From: Dromiciops gliroides
Lineage: Eukaryota; Chordata; Mammalia; Microbiotheria; Microbiotheriidae
DNA length: 64,000 bases
Assembly: GCF_019393635.1 (NCBI RefSeq)
Contig: NC_057867.1
Coordinates: 66,901,492 to 66,965,491 of the forward strand
Reading direction: 5' to 3'
A program made the translations under genes and the position numbers. The notes under the pieces are model-generated. The model searched no databases and was not told the origin of the DNA. It worked only from the letters and a program-made list of their open reading frames with translations. Shown here piece by piece: positions 33,690-64,000 of the stretch (positions within the stretch are counted from its first letter, which is position 1; the number at the start of each line of letters is the position of its first letter).

Positions 33690-34280
33690 GGTCATCATCT
33701 GGTTCAGCCCTTCTCCTCCCCTCAGGGAGCTTACATTCTAATGGGACGATAACATATAATTAAATAGGCACAAATGAAATAATATCTGTAAAGTGCCTTG
33801 TACAGTGCCTGGCACACAGAAGGTGCTTTAATAATTATTTGTTTTCCTTCCCCTGTCTCCCCCCCCCCCATCATAAGGTACCAGCATATATAAATGGAAG
33901 CTAGTCTTAGAGGGCAGGGATCTGGCAGCCAGTGGGACCAAGAAAGACCTAATGCAGATGGTGGCATTTGAGCTACTGAAAGAAGCTATGGATTCCAAGA
34001 AGCAGAGGTGGGGAGATAGGAGGTACAGTGACATGTGAGGAGCAGCTGGTAAAGCTGGACTATAGGGGGTTTGGAGGGGGTGCTTATGAAAAGCTTGGAA
34101 TGTCAAATGGAAGAGTCTCTGTTTGGTCTAGAGGTAAAAGGGAGTCACTGGAGTTTATTGAATGGTCAGACCAACACTTGAGGAAAAAACTAAGGTCACC
34201 AGCCTCACTTACTCCTCCAGAGCCATCTGGGTCCAGTGGCAGGATGTACATCAGGATGACTGGAGATGGCCCCAGATGTT
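33690..34280 (-). mobile_element. L2-type LINE, antisense, second copy
   Basis: Repeats the structure of 32340-33350: GGGAGCTTACATTCTAATGG, then AAGCTAGTCTTAGAGGGCAG and GAAAGAAGCTATGGATTCCA. Paralogous copy rather than continuation. Confidence 0.75.
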
Positions 34281-34407
34281 TAAGACAATTGGGTTTAAAT
34301 GACTTACCCAGGGTCACACAGCTAGTAAGTGTCCGAGGTGAGATTTGAATTCAGGTCTTCCCAACTTCAGGGCCAGTGCTCTATCCACTGTACCACCTAG
34401 CTGCCCC
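34281..34407 (-). mobile_element. tRNA-derived SINE, antisense, partial
   Basis: CAATTGGGTTTAAATGAC to CACCTAGCTGCCCC. Diverged, shortened in the middle. Confidence 0.88.
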
Positions 34408-34576
34408 TGAGCATACCTGAGAGAAAGCTGGATGTCCAAGAGCTGTGGCATGACAACCAAGAGAGAAGAGAGTATTAAGAAGAGGGTGATCAGTGATGTC
34501 TGAGGCTTCAGAGTACTTCAAAGAGATGAGGACTGAGAAAAGGGCATTGGATTCCGGAATTAAGAGATGATTGACA

Positions 34577-34741
34577 GGGCAGCTAGATGGCACAGTGGTT
34601 AAAGCACCGGCCCTGAATTCAGGAATACCTGAGTTCAAATCCGGCCTCAGACACTTGACACTTACTAGCTGTGTGACCCTGGGCAAGTCACTTAACCCCC
34701 ATTGCCTGCAAAAAACCCAAAACAAAAAACAAACAAAATAA
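34577..34741 (+). mobile_element. tRNA-derived SINE, sense
   Basis: CATTGCCTGC tail followed by A- and C-rich sequence. Target duplication AAGAGATGATTGACA at 34562-34576 and 34742-34756. Confidence 0.97.
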
Positions 34742-35009
34742 AAGAGATGATTGACAATTTGAGACAGAGCAGTATTGGTTAAAATGAACTGTGGCTCCTA
34801 AAGATGTGGCGGTCATGGCAGGGACTCACCACTTGGCAATCAGGCCTCGGAGGCCACATTCTTATGTGGGTAAGGCTCCACTTAGGATGAGGAGAAGGAT
34901 GGCCAGTGAGCTGGAAGCAAGCTTTTGTGAAGGTAGAGCCAAGATTTGGTAATGGATTAGGCATGTGGCACTGAGTCCGAGTGAGCAATCAAGAATCTTT
35001 CCCCTCTCA

Positions 35010-35163
35010 GGGGCAGCTAGGTGGCGCAGTGGATAGAGCGCCCGTCCTGGATTCAGGAGGACCTGAGTTCAAATCTGGACTCAGACACTTGACACTTACT
35101 AACTGTGTGACCCTGGGCAAGTCACTTAACCCCCATTGCCCTGCAAAAAAAAAAAAAAAAAGC
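35010..35163 (+). mobile_element. tRNA-derived SINE, sense
   Basis: CATTGCCCTGC tail and 18-base A run. Target duplication ATCTTTCCCCTCTCA at 34995-35009 and 35164-35178. Confidence 0.97.
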
Positions 35164-35179
35164 ATCTTTCCCCTCTCAA

Positions 35180-35575
35180 CCATCCTCCTTCCGAACTTTA
35201 CTTTTACCATTGTGGGTAGCTCTTCCTTGCATAAGATACTCCATCTTCCAACCCCACTCATTTTCACTGACTATCCCTCATGCTTGGAATATTCTCTCTC
35301 TACTCATCTCTATCCCCAGGCTTCCTTGGCTTCTTTCAAGTCCTGCCTTCTATAGGAAGCTCTTCTGGATTCCCCCTTAATGCCAGAGCCTTCCTTCTGA
35401 AATTACTTCACTTTACCCTGTATACATCGTGTGCATATGTAGTTGTTCACATGTTTTTTCTCCTATTAGACTGAGCTCCTTGAGAGTAGGGATTTTTTTG
35501 TCTTTCTTTGTATCCCCAGCACTTAGCTCACATAGTAGGCACTTAACAAATGCTTGCTCATTGATTCACTGATCG
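35180..35575 (+). mobile_element. L2 LINE 3' end, sense
   Basis: TGCTTGGAATATTCTCTC, then GACTGAGCTCCTTGAGAGTA, TATCCCCAGCACTTAGCTCA and AGGCACTTAACAAATGCTTG: the ordered L2 3' end. Confidence 0.85.
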
Positions 35576-37500
35576 GATATGGGAGTGAGGAGTTGAGGAT
35601 GAGACCAAGGTTTCAAGTCTGGGTGACTAAAAGGATGTTAATGCTGCCCTCAACAGTCAAAGATATTAGAAAGAGGTAAAGGTTGGCAGGGAGGAAGATA
35701 GTGAGCCCAGTTTTGGACATGTTGAGTTTAAGATGTCTAAATGACATCCAGTTTAAGATGTCCAGTTGTCAGGTGGAATTAAATGCTGGGGGTTAGGAGA
35801 AGAGTTAGGACTAGACAAATAGATCTGAGAATTTTCTGCATAGAGATGATAGTTGAATTCATGGGAGCTGATGAGATCACCAAAGGAGATAGCACAGAGA
35901 GAGATCCCAGCACAGAGCCCTGAAGGACACCCACAGTGGACCTGACGTGGACAAATAGCCAGCAAAGGAGACTATGAAGCAGTGGTTGGAGGAGAACCAG
36001 AAGAGAGAAGTGTTATGAGAACTTAGAGAAAGAGTATCAAGGAGAAGAATGTGGTCAACAGCGTCACAGGCTGCAGAGAGGTCGAGAAAAAGCCATTAGC
36101 TTTAGCAATTAAGAGATCATTCATCACTTTAGAGAAGAGCAGTTTCAGTTGAATGAAGAGGTTGGAAGCCAAAGTGAAGAGAGTTAAGAGTGAGATGAAG
36201 AGAAGTCAAGGCACCAAACTGTAGATGACCTTCACAAGGAGTTTGGCCACAATAGGGAGGAGAGATAAGGGGCAATACCTAGAAGGGATGAACGGATCTA
36301 GGGAGGATCTTTCTGAGGATAGTGGCCATGGATATGTTTATATGGAAGAGAGAAGCACCAGTAGAGAGGGAGGGGTTGAAGATTAGTGAGAAAGTAGGGA
36401 TGATGGAGGGGGACAGTCTGCTGGAGAAGAAGGGATGGGATGGGATCACTTGTACTTATAAAGAGATTAGCTGTGGTGACAAGGAGGAGGGTCATCTCTT
36501 TCTTTGAGACAGGAGTGAAGGAGGAGATGGTGGCAGGAGGCATCTGAGGAGGGGAGAAGAAGGAACTCTCCATGAATGACCTCATTTTTTTCAGTGAAAT
36601 ATGAATCAAAATTCTCAGTTGAAAGGGTTGGGGGAAGGGGAATCATGGAAGGTTTGAGGAGGGATGAGGAAATTGAGGAACTGGGAAGTTAAGGTATTGG
36701 AGGGGGTATCAATATGTAATTTGAAGTCCCCTGATATGAGGGCAGGAGTTGGGGAGGAGAGAAATTCTTTGAGCCAGGCACTGAATTCATTGAGGAAGGA
36801 AGGAGAGAGTCCTGAGGGTTCATAGATAATAGCTACCAGAATCTTTATTGGGTGATAAATATAGCTGGAATGAACCTCAAAAGAGGTCGCTGAATGATGG
36901 TGGTGGAGAGTCTGGAAGTGACAACGGGCAGTAAGTATTCTTTAGATTCTTTTACTGCCACTAAAGGAAGAGACATTACTGAACATTAGTGCCCCCTGGA
37001 TAGTCCAGTCATGAATCTCCCTCAACGACCTTGTTTCTAGTCACTGATAGTCTGCCTGATCTCATTCTTCAATGGCTAGCATGCTCTCACCCCATTATCC
37101 TGTCCCCATTTCAGCAATTTTGGATCCCTGGCTGTTACATAAAAATCCCATTCCCCCATTGTCCAATCCCTTGCTCTCAATCCACCTCAACTCTACCCTC
37201 TCCCCATGAATATCCCACTCCAGACTACCCACGCTTTCCAGCACTAATCACATGACCAGTGAGTAGGGTTGGGGTGGATATGGTTGAAGTTGGAAGGGGT
37301 GGTCAGGAGAGGTGCCAGGACATAAGGAGGGATCCAGGTCTACAGTGAGAGCCAGAACATAGAAGGAATAAGAAAGGAAAAGGCTAGTATGAAAGCAAAT
37401 TTGTTAACTCCGAAGCAGGCATTCCAGAGAGCAAAGTGGAAGGGGTAGGTATATCTGGAGTGGGACATTAGTGTGTGTGGGGGGGAGTAAGGTTGAGAGG
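35576..37500 (-). mobile_element. L2 LINE, antisense, RT and endonuclease remnants
   Basis: Minus-strand frame 35965-35753 carries ISFGDLISSHEFNYHLYAEN followed by SQIYLSS, the L2 reverse-transcriptase active-site region with the usual YADD altered to YAEN. Further right, near 36750, the minus strand reads SSPTPALISGDFK, the GDFN-type endonuclease motif. Order (3' end left, endonuclease right) fits one long antisense L2, heavily mutated. Confidence 0.75.
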
Positions 37501-38689
37501 GATGGGAATAAGGGAGCAGGCAGTGGAGGACAGGAAGGGAGTTTATATAATAACAAATCAGGCTAGGGATTTGTCCCGGGTGAACTGGTTCTCAGCTTAG
37601 GATTCTGATTACTGCACATATTTCCATTTTTCTAGAAATTACTATTTCTTCTTTCTGCCTTCCTTCATGGTTTCAAAATTCTGGAAATTTTATATTTCTA
37701 TGTATCTCTGTTTCTTGGGTTGACAGCCAAAGAATTCATCCCTTGGTGGCCAACCTTCTGGCCCTGTATTTAGTTCATCTGGGCCTTAGATAACATTTTG
37801 TCACCAGGTATGTACAGAAAGTCTTTCCAGCTGGGTAGAAGCTGTGAGAGCTTGTACTCCATGCTTGTATGGGAATCTATGGTGTCATCAGGTATGATTC
37901 ATTTTCTTTTGCCTTGCAATATTTTTCCATACATGTCTGGACCCTTTTATTTAGCTAATTTGGAGGCTATCTTCATTTCTAGTATTAATATTTTCCCTGT
38001 CAGTTTATTTGCTCATGCTCGGGTTTTTGAAATGTTTTTATTTCCTCTTGAGATCTTTGACAATTTTATTCCCCCCCCCCTTCCCCTGTAATGCTTACTT
38101 TCTGACTCCTTCCCCTTTGAGTGTGGTTTCCAAGTGGGCTGGTTCTCAAAGCCATGATAGCCTCCTCCCATACAGGGCAATTCCCATTTAATTGGCTTCA
38201 TTTTCTGCCCTGAGATACATTCTGTGGGCTGTTGGGGCAGGGTGCACAGAACTGGCCTTAACTGAATGCTAGATTCTTGCCCTCTGGCTTCATGTAATTC
38301 CACGTGGTCAGACACCTATTCTGTCCTAGTTTTGTTCCTCAGTTCTCTGGCTGAACAGTTTTTTGGCCATGCTGCTGTTAACAGCTTCTGTCTTTTGGTT
38401 TTCCAACATACTGGGAGGAAGAGGCATGGTAGTGTAGAATTAAGTTCTCTTGTCAGGCTGTGGCAGCTTGTACAGTCCTGCTGTTATAGCAGTGGGGGAA
38501 GTGGGAGGAGGAGTGCTGCACCAGGGTGTTGGGGGTTATTATTGTATTCACCGATTTTCACTTCATTTGGATTTGGGTTCTTGGTGTCCTAGACTGTGGA
38601 GACAGCTGAAGTTGTCCATAATTCCTTTCTGGGAGAGGTTTGAAAGGTTGTGAAGATCACTGAAAATGTCCTTCAGCTTGTTGGCCACG
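37501..38689. other. intergenic, nothing recognised
   Basis: Stop-rich; T-rich blocks at 37900-38100. Could be old LINE 3' sequence, but I cannot show it. Confidence 0.35.
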
Positions 38690-38885
38690 TGACCAGTAAT
38701 CCAAGCCCTTTTTTGGGCAGCAAAATCATATTCTGTTGCATCCATATACCATAAGTATTTAGCCATTCTTCCAATTGATGGGCATGTCTTAGTTTCCATG
38801 TCTTTGCCACCACAAAAAACTGCTATAAATATTTTTGTATATATGTATATGGACAAAACACATATTGTGTATATATTTCCCTCAT
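38690..38885 (-). mobile_element. old L1 3' fragment, antisense
   Basis: Minus strand gives KIFIAVFCGG, PSIGRMAKYLWYMDATEYDF, a decayed match to the L1 ORF2 C-terminus seen intact at 31181-31627. Confidence 0.8.
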
Positions 38886-38899
38886 TTCCCTAGGGCATA

Positions 38900-39606
38900 G
38901 GCATAGAAGTGACATGGGGCTTAGGATAAATCAGAAGTTTCTCCTGTAAGAAGCAAAACCAAAGATAACCAGATAACAGGACAGACATATCGAGGAATCC
39001 AGGGATTATTAAAGTTTAGACTGACCAACTAGATATCAGATCAGACACACCTACTGTTATGGGCCCATAGCACCCCAGAAGTTCTCTGGGATATATCAAA
39101 GAACCTTCTCCTTGAGAAACGAAACCAAAGGACAGACATACCTAAAGAGATACGTGGAACGGGATCACAGCAGAGCTAGCTCAGGGACCACCACCCTTTG
39201 TGGTGGGAGGAGGAGAGAGATGGCTTGAGCCACCCCTCACCCAATTCCCCCAGCCACCACCAATGAGCGATGGTCCTCCCTCAAGAAGGGAACTTTCCAC
39301 AGTCAGACGATCACCTCATCCGACCACCATCAATCAGTCCTCTATAAAGGTATCTGCCTGTCTCCTGCTGGAGGAGATTGGTATCTCAGAACCACCCTAT
39401 GTGCCATGCCTTTCTCCCTATGAGAAGAAGTCCAAGGATTTCTCTCTTGGTTTCCCTTCCCTTCCCCAGCCCCTAAATAAAGTACTATCTTATTCTAATT
39501 GCTTTTGTGTGCAAGAAGGTATAATTCCTTAAAGAGGAATTCCTAAGGACCCAAACCCCAAACTCCTTCCCCTTTCCCTAACCCCCTACCACATTTTCCC
39601 CACAAC
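38900..39606 (+). mobile_element. LTR of an endogenous retrovirus-like element (tandem pair, left)
   Basis: TATAAA at 39343-39348 and AATAAA at 39476-39481 in LTR spacing, end ..CCCCACAACA at 39606. AAGGGAACTTTCCA precedes the TATA box at 39286. The start is uncertain: 39056 (TGTTATGGGC) or about 38910. A block near 38937 (TCTCCTGTAAGAAGCAAAAC) is repeated imperfectly at 39108, suggesting an internal duplication. Confidence 0.65.
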
Positions 39607-40196
39607 ACCTATGAACTAAGGGGAGAGAATATTCTATAGCAGGAAAAGTCAATTAGCCGTGGCTACTACCTGAACAGAGCTAGGAGATTGAGATAATCTC
39701 AAAGGTCAGGACCATCCTTTCAAAAAAATCCGCCTGGACTCTCAGGAATATGACAAGCATCCAGGCTTTCCCCACCCCACCCAAAAAGGGAACTTTCCAG
39801 TTTTCAAGTGGACACCCCATTTATCTTCTATAAAAGCTTATTCTTTCCTTCTGTTCTGGGAGGAGGAGGGTGTTTCTCAGCCCTCCTTCCCAGGGGTGAA
39901 GTCTTTGACTTCCCACTAGGTCACTTTCTCTAGTGCCAAATAAAAGTCCACTTTAATTCTAATTGGACTGTGTTCAAGAGTGTAATTATTTAAAAAAAAA
40001 TTTTTTTGTGGAGCAATGAGGGTTAAGTGACTTGCCCAGAGTCACACAGCTAGTAAGTGTCAAGCATCTGAGGCTGATTTTGAACTCAGGTCCTCCTGAA
40101 TCCAGGGCCAGTGCTTTATTCACTGTGCCACCTAGCTGCCCCCTGTAATTCTTTATTGAGGAATACTTAAGAAACCCCACCACCTTTCCTCATGAC
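39607..40196 (+). mobile_element. related LTR (tandem pair, right), cut by a SINE
   Basis: Same architecture as the left LTR: AAGGGAACTTTCCA at 39786, TATAAAA at 39829, AATAAA at 39939, ATTCTAATTG and a GTAATT..GAGGAAT..CTTAAG ending. The end is interrupted by a SINE at 40001-40142. It is divergent from the left copy and no internal region lies between them. Confidence 0.6.
40001..40142 (-). mobile_element. tRNA-derived SINE, antisense, inside LTR
   Basis: GGAGCAATGAGGG tail complement. Flanked by TGTAATTATT at 39981-39990 and TGTAATTCTT at 40144-40153. Confidence 0.94.
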
Positions 40197-40223
40197 AGAA
40201 GCAACAGTTTTCTTCAAGACCAG

Positions 40224-40225
<2 letters not shown>

Positions 40226-40303
<78 letters not shown>
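40226..40303. repeat. (AC)n microsatellite, about 39 units with one interruption
   Basis: Single AT interruption at 40262-40263. Sequence directly visible. Confidence 0.98.
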
Positions 40304-40305
<2 letters not shown>

Positions 40306-40524
40306 AGGTTCATGGAGGATTGCCTGAGAATAGTATTGGGTTTCTAGGTGTTGTCTATGACATAGACAACAACCAAGGCTCTGTTCCCTTAGCAAAATTC
40401 CTTATAGGGATCCAGCAACCAACTTGTCAAGTTTTAAATGTCAATTTCTCCATAAATGTGAATAGAATTCTTCAGGTTTGGTGGCTTGGGTGGCATTTTG
40501 TTCTCATGGAAGGACCCTGGTTTC

Positions 40525-40720
40525 TGGTTTTCACACACATTAGGAGTATGACTTTGGGCAAGTCACTTAACCTTCTTATCTAAAATATAGATATAATAGT
40601 ATACTTTGTCTCCCTAGGGATGAAACTCATCTGAGGGTAATATTAGGTAACATGGTAAAATGCTTGGAACTAGAAGTATGATGTAAATGCAAGGCATGCT
40701 ATTTTCTTGGCCAACTTTTT
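40525..40720 (+). mobile_element. MIR relic, sense
   Basis: GACTTTGGGCAAGTCACTTA, then TATCTAAAATATAGATATAA and a CORE-like end. Confidence 0.7.
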
Positions 40721-41749
40721 TGACCTTTTTTTTTCTTTTAAAGCAATTGACATATTTGTTCTTTGTAAGTATAGTTTTTTGACATCACAAATACTTCCCC
40801 CAACCCTCCCATTGCACAATACCACTTAATAGTGATTATGACTGATAGTTAGAAGACACTCTTTTCTTCACTTTATCCGTAATTTACAGCAAGGAAGTGT
40901 GCTTTCATAGCTTGATATCAACTTTGTTCATTGCATCCGATATGAGTTTTATTGCTTTGTGGTGTTGTCTTTATTTACATTCTAGTAACCATTGTCTATT
41001 GGTTCGTTTTTATCTACCTCCTTTATTTTATATCGCTTTTAATAAATTTAGCTTGGACCTGGGTTAATAGTGAGAACTGGACCCGAGTCCTTGAGTAGGG
41101 AACTGGCATAGAGTGGTGGATAGGTAGGGTACCTGGCAGAAGACTTAGCTGGCTAAAGCAGGGTGGTGACGATACGTTTCAGAAGGTCTCTTATAGGGTT
41201 GGGCATGAGGGAAGCAATTAATAGTGAGAAGACTGGATTCCGGGTTTTCATTCTTCTGCCTTAGGTTCAGCTAGTGAGGAATTCAGGCTAAAGGTGTCTC
41301 AGAGAAGGAAGGTAGAGGAACTGTTCTTTCCCCATGTGTCCTGAACTAAGCTCTCTCCTTCCTCACAAAGATTGGTCGTCTAGGTAAGAATAGCTGTCAG
41401 GGCCATGATTGACCTGTTTTTAATCCACCAAATCTCCTCATCTGCATTTGCATCTGTGGTGGAGGGGGGTTTCTCTATGATTGGACTTCCCTAGCTTGAC
41501 AAAAACTCAAGTCAGGTCCCAAGCTAACAATGAGACTTAATTTCCCCTTGTTTCTTTCCGTTGACTTTCTCACCCGATGGATGCACGTGTAGCCTTTCGT
41601 GACCCCAGCAAGTTTGTAGAGACCAGGGCCTCGGTCTGTGCCCTAGGCAACATCACGTTTGGGTTCAACTTTTTGAGGCCAGAGGCCGTTTTGTTCTGAT
41701 CTTTGCACGCACAGTGACTAGCGCGTTCTTAAGCGTTTAAGAAATGCTT
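40721..41749. other. intergenic sequence upstream of the PGK1 CpG island
   Basis: GC content rises to the right. CATGATTGACC..CTCATCTGCATTTGCATCTG near 41403-41455 includes an ATTTGCAT octamer (41446-41453), an Oct-factor site type. No gene. Confidence 0.4.
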
Positions 41750-41960
41750 AGTGATCGAGTGTAGATTGCGTGGTCTCCTGGGCAGGCTGGTATCCCAGAG
41801 CCCAGTTCCGGCAGCAGGCAGCGGCCCCTAGCCCCACTTCCGCCAGGCCAGCTCGGACAGCCCAGAAAGGAGCTTTTCACTTTCTTTCTCTTTCTTTCTT
41901 TCTTTTTTTCTTCCTGGGCCCCGCCCTATTCCGCCCGGCCCGCTTCACTCGGAGTGGGCT

Positions 41961-41976
41961 GCGTGCGGGACGTGAC
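41961..41976 (+). promoter_or_regulatory. putative hypoxia-response elements (HIF sites)
   Basis: GCGTGCGGGACGTGAC holds two RCGTG cores, at 41961-41965 and 41970-41974. The second, GGACGTGACA, matches the well-studied mouse Pgk1 promoter element as I remember it. A TACGTCAC site, CRE-like, follows at 41989-41996. Function is inferred. Confidence 0.65.
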
Positions 41977-42039
41977 AGCTTTACCTCGTACGTCACCCCT
42001 TCCCACTCACCCCACCAGCCTCGCGAAGGGCGGGCCAGA

Positions 42040-42044
42040 CCAAT
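42040..42044 (+). promoter_or_regulatory. CCAAT box 1
   Basis: GACCAATGG context, NF-Y type, 293 bases upstream of the PGK1 ATG. Confidence 0.7.
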
Positions 42045-42071
42045 GGCTGGGCCCTTTGCCTCCGGCGCTGA

Positions 42072-42076
42072 CCAAT
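42072..42076 (+). promoter_or_regulatory. CCAAT box 2
   Basis: GACCAATGGGG context, 32 bases after the first box; this is about three helical turns, common for paired NF-Y sites. Confidence 0.7.
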
Positions 42077-42102
42077 GGGGGCTTCGGAAGCCTCTGCAGG
42101 CT

Positions 42103-42110
42103 GGGCGGGG
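42103..42110 (+). promoter_or_regulatory. GC box (Sp1 type)
   Basis: GGGCGGGG followed by GGCGGGAGGGGAGGCGGG, a cluster of Sp/KLF-type sites just upstream of the likely start. Confidence 0.7.
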
Positions 42111-42230
42111 CGGCGGGAGGGGAGGCGGGCTCTCGAGGTACTCCTCGAGGTGCGCGGCGCTGGGCACTTGGCAGTAGGCGCCGACCCCGTTGTGCAGAGC
42201 GGTCCCTAGCTCTGGCCGTCCGAGCTCCCG

Positions 42231-42272
42231 CCGCAGCCGCAGCCGCAGCCGCAGCCGCAGCCGCAGCCGCAG
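42231..42272 (+). repeat. (CCGCAG)7 hexanucleotide repeat in PGK1 5' UTR
   Basis: Seven perfect CCGCAG units plus one CCGCAA, ending about 60 bases before the start codon. It makes artefactual open frames of alanine or arginine/serine on both strands. Confidence 0.95.
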
Positions 42273-42336
42273 CCGCAACCACAGCAAACCAACCACTGAG
42301 CTACCCGGCCACTCAAACTATCTTCTCACCGCCAAC

Positions 42337-63581
<21,245 letters not shown>

Positions 63582-63659
63582 TAGGTAGCCTATAATTTGT
63601 TGCTGTCAGTTGGTTAGTGGAAAGTTCAGGAGCTGATGCTGTTCTTCATATTCCCTCCT

Positions 63660-63810
63660 TTTTTTTTTTTTTTTTTTGGTGGGACAGAGAGGGTTAAGTG
63701 ACTTGCCCAAAGTCACACAGCTACTGTCAAGTGTCTGAGGTTGGATTTGAACTCAGGTCCTCCTGAATCCAGGGCCTGTGCCCTATCCACTGTGCCACCT
63801 AGCTGCCCCT
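63660..63810 (-). mobile_element. tRNA-derived SINE, antisense, in PGK1 intron 10
   Basis: 20-base T run, GGTGGGACAGAGAGGG tail complement. Flanked by GATGCTGTTCTTCA at 63634-63647 and GATGCTGCTCTTCA at 63811-63824. If these are the target repeats, 12 bases of flanking sequence lie inside. Confidence 0.93.
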
Positions 63811-64000
63811 GATGCTGCTCTTCAATGTCTGGCATAATATATCTGATGCCTTCATTTTAAAAACCAAGTAAACAATATTTGAGTACCTAATATGGTCATT
63901 TTGTGCTCCATTGGCAGTAGTCTTACAGCACGCTGATGGGTTTGTCCTAGCAAAAAGCCATAATTCATCAATGCTTTGCTGAACACAATGTCCCCCTCTC

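Noticed and set aside
40153-40395. Frame with a Cys-Val repeat
   Set aside because: Translation of the AC microsatellite.

Overview
This is vertebrate nuclear DNA, almost certainly from a marsupial. Two genes are clear: a Toll-like receptor of the TLR13 type (coding exon 19223-22066, + strand) and the first ten coding exons of phosphoglycerate kinase 1, PGK1 (42337-63468, + strand; the last 41 coding bases lie beyond the window). In mouse, Tlr13 and Pgk1 are neighbours on the X chromosome, in the same orientation, between Atp7a and Taf9b. The window is therefore probably the orthologous X segment. About 45 copies of a tRNA-derived SINE with the head GGGGCAGCTAGGTGGCGCAG, RTE-tailed composite SINEs, young L1 tails and abundant L2/MIR relics point to a marsupial, probably an Australasian lineage; I cannot fix the species.

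Layout: 1-1148 is antisense L1 ORF2, cut by a SINE whose tail has grown into an uninterrupted run of about 143 TTTC units. 1884-19154 is gene-free and holds SINEs, LTR-like blocks (about 6490, 9090-9762, 14330-14824), a SINE triplet (11057-11503) and an NSA2 processed pseudogene (16117-16898, - strand). TLR13 follows. 22067-41750 is intergenic: a Tigger DNA-transposon relic (23479-24364) lies inside a 300-bp inverted duplication (23051-23365 / 26343-26642). After it come sense and antisense L2 LINEs, a young L1 insertion (30748-31607) and two tandem related LTRs (about 38900-40196). 41750-42760 is the CpG-rich PGK1 promoter, 5' UTR and exon 1, with CCAAT boxes, a GC box, a hypoxia-response-type ACGTG element and a GCAGCC-type hexamer repeat in the 5' UTR. 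The rest is PGK1 introns and exons; 13 of the 15 SINEs there are antisense to the gene.

The two genes are functionally unrelated. TLR13 is an endosomal innate sensor, known in mouse to detect bacterial 23S rRNA; PGK1 is a housekeeping glycolytic enzyme, X-linked in therian mammals. Their proximity is conserved synteny, not an operon. I saw no bacterial features, CRISPR array, functional tRNA or rRNA gene. The most unusual structures are the inverted duplication and a duplicated acceptor-like block in PGK1 introns 6 and 9. All comparisons to known families are from memory and reading by eye; no search was run.
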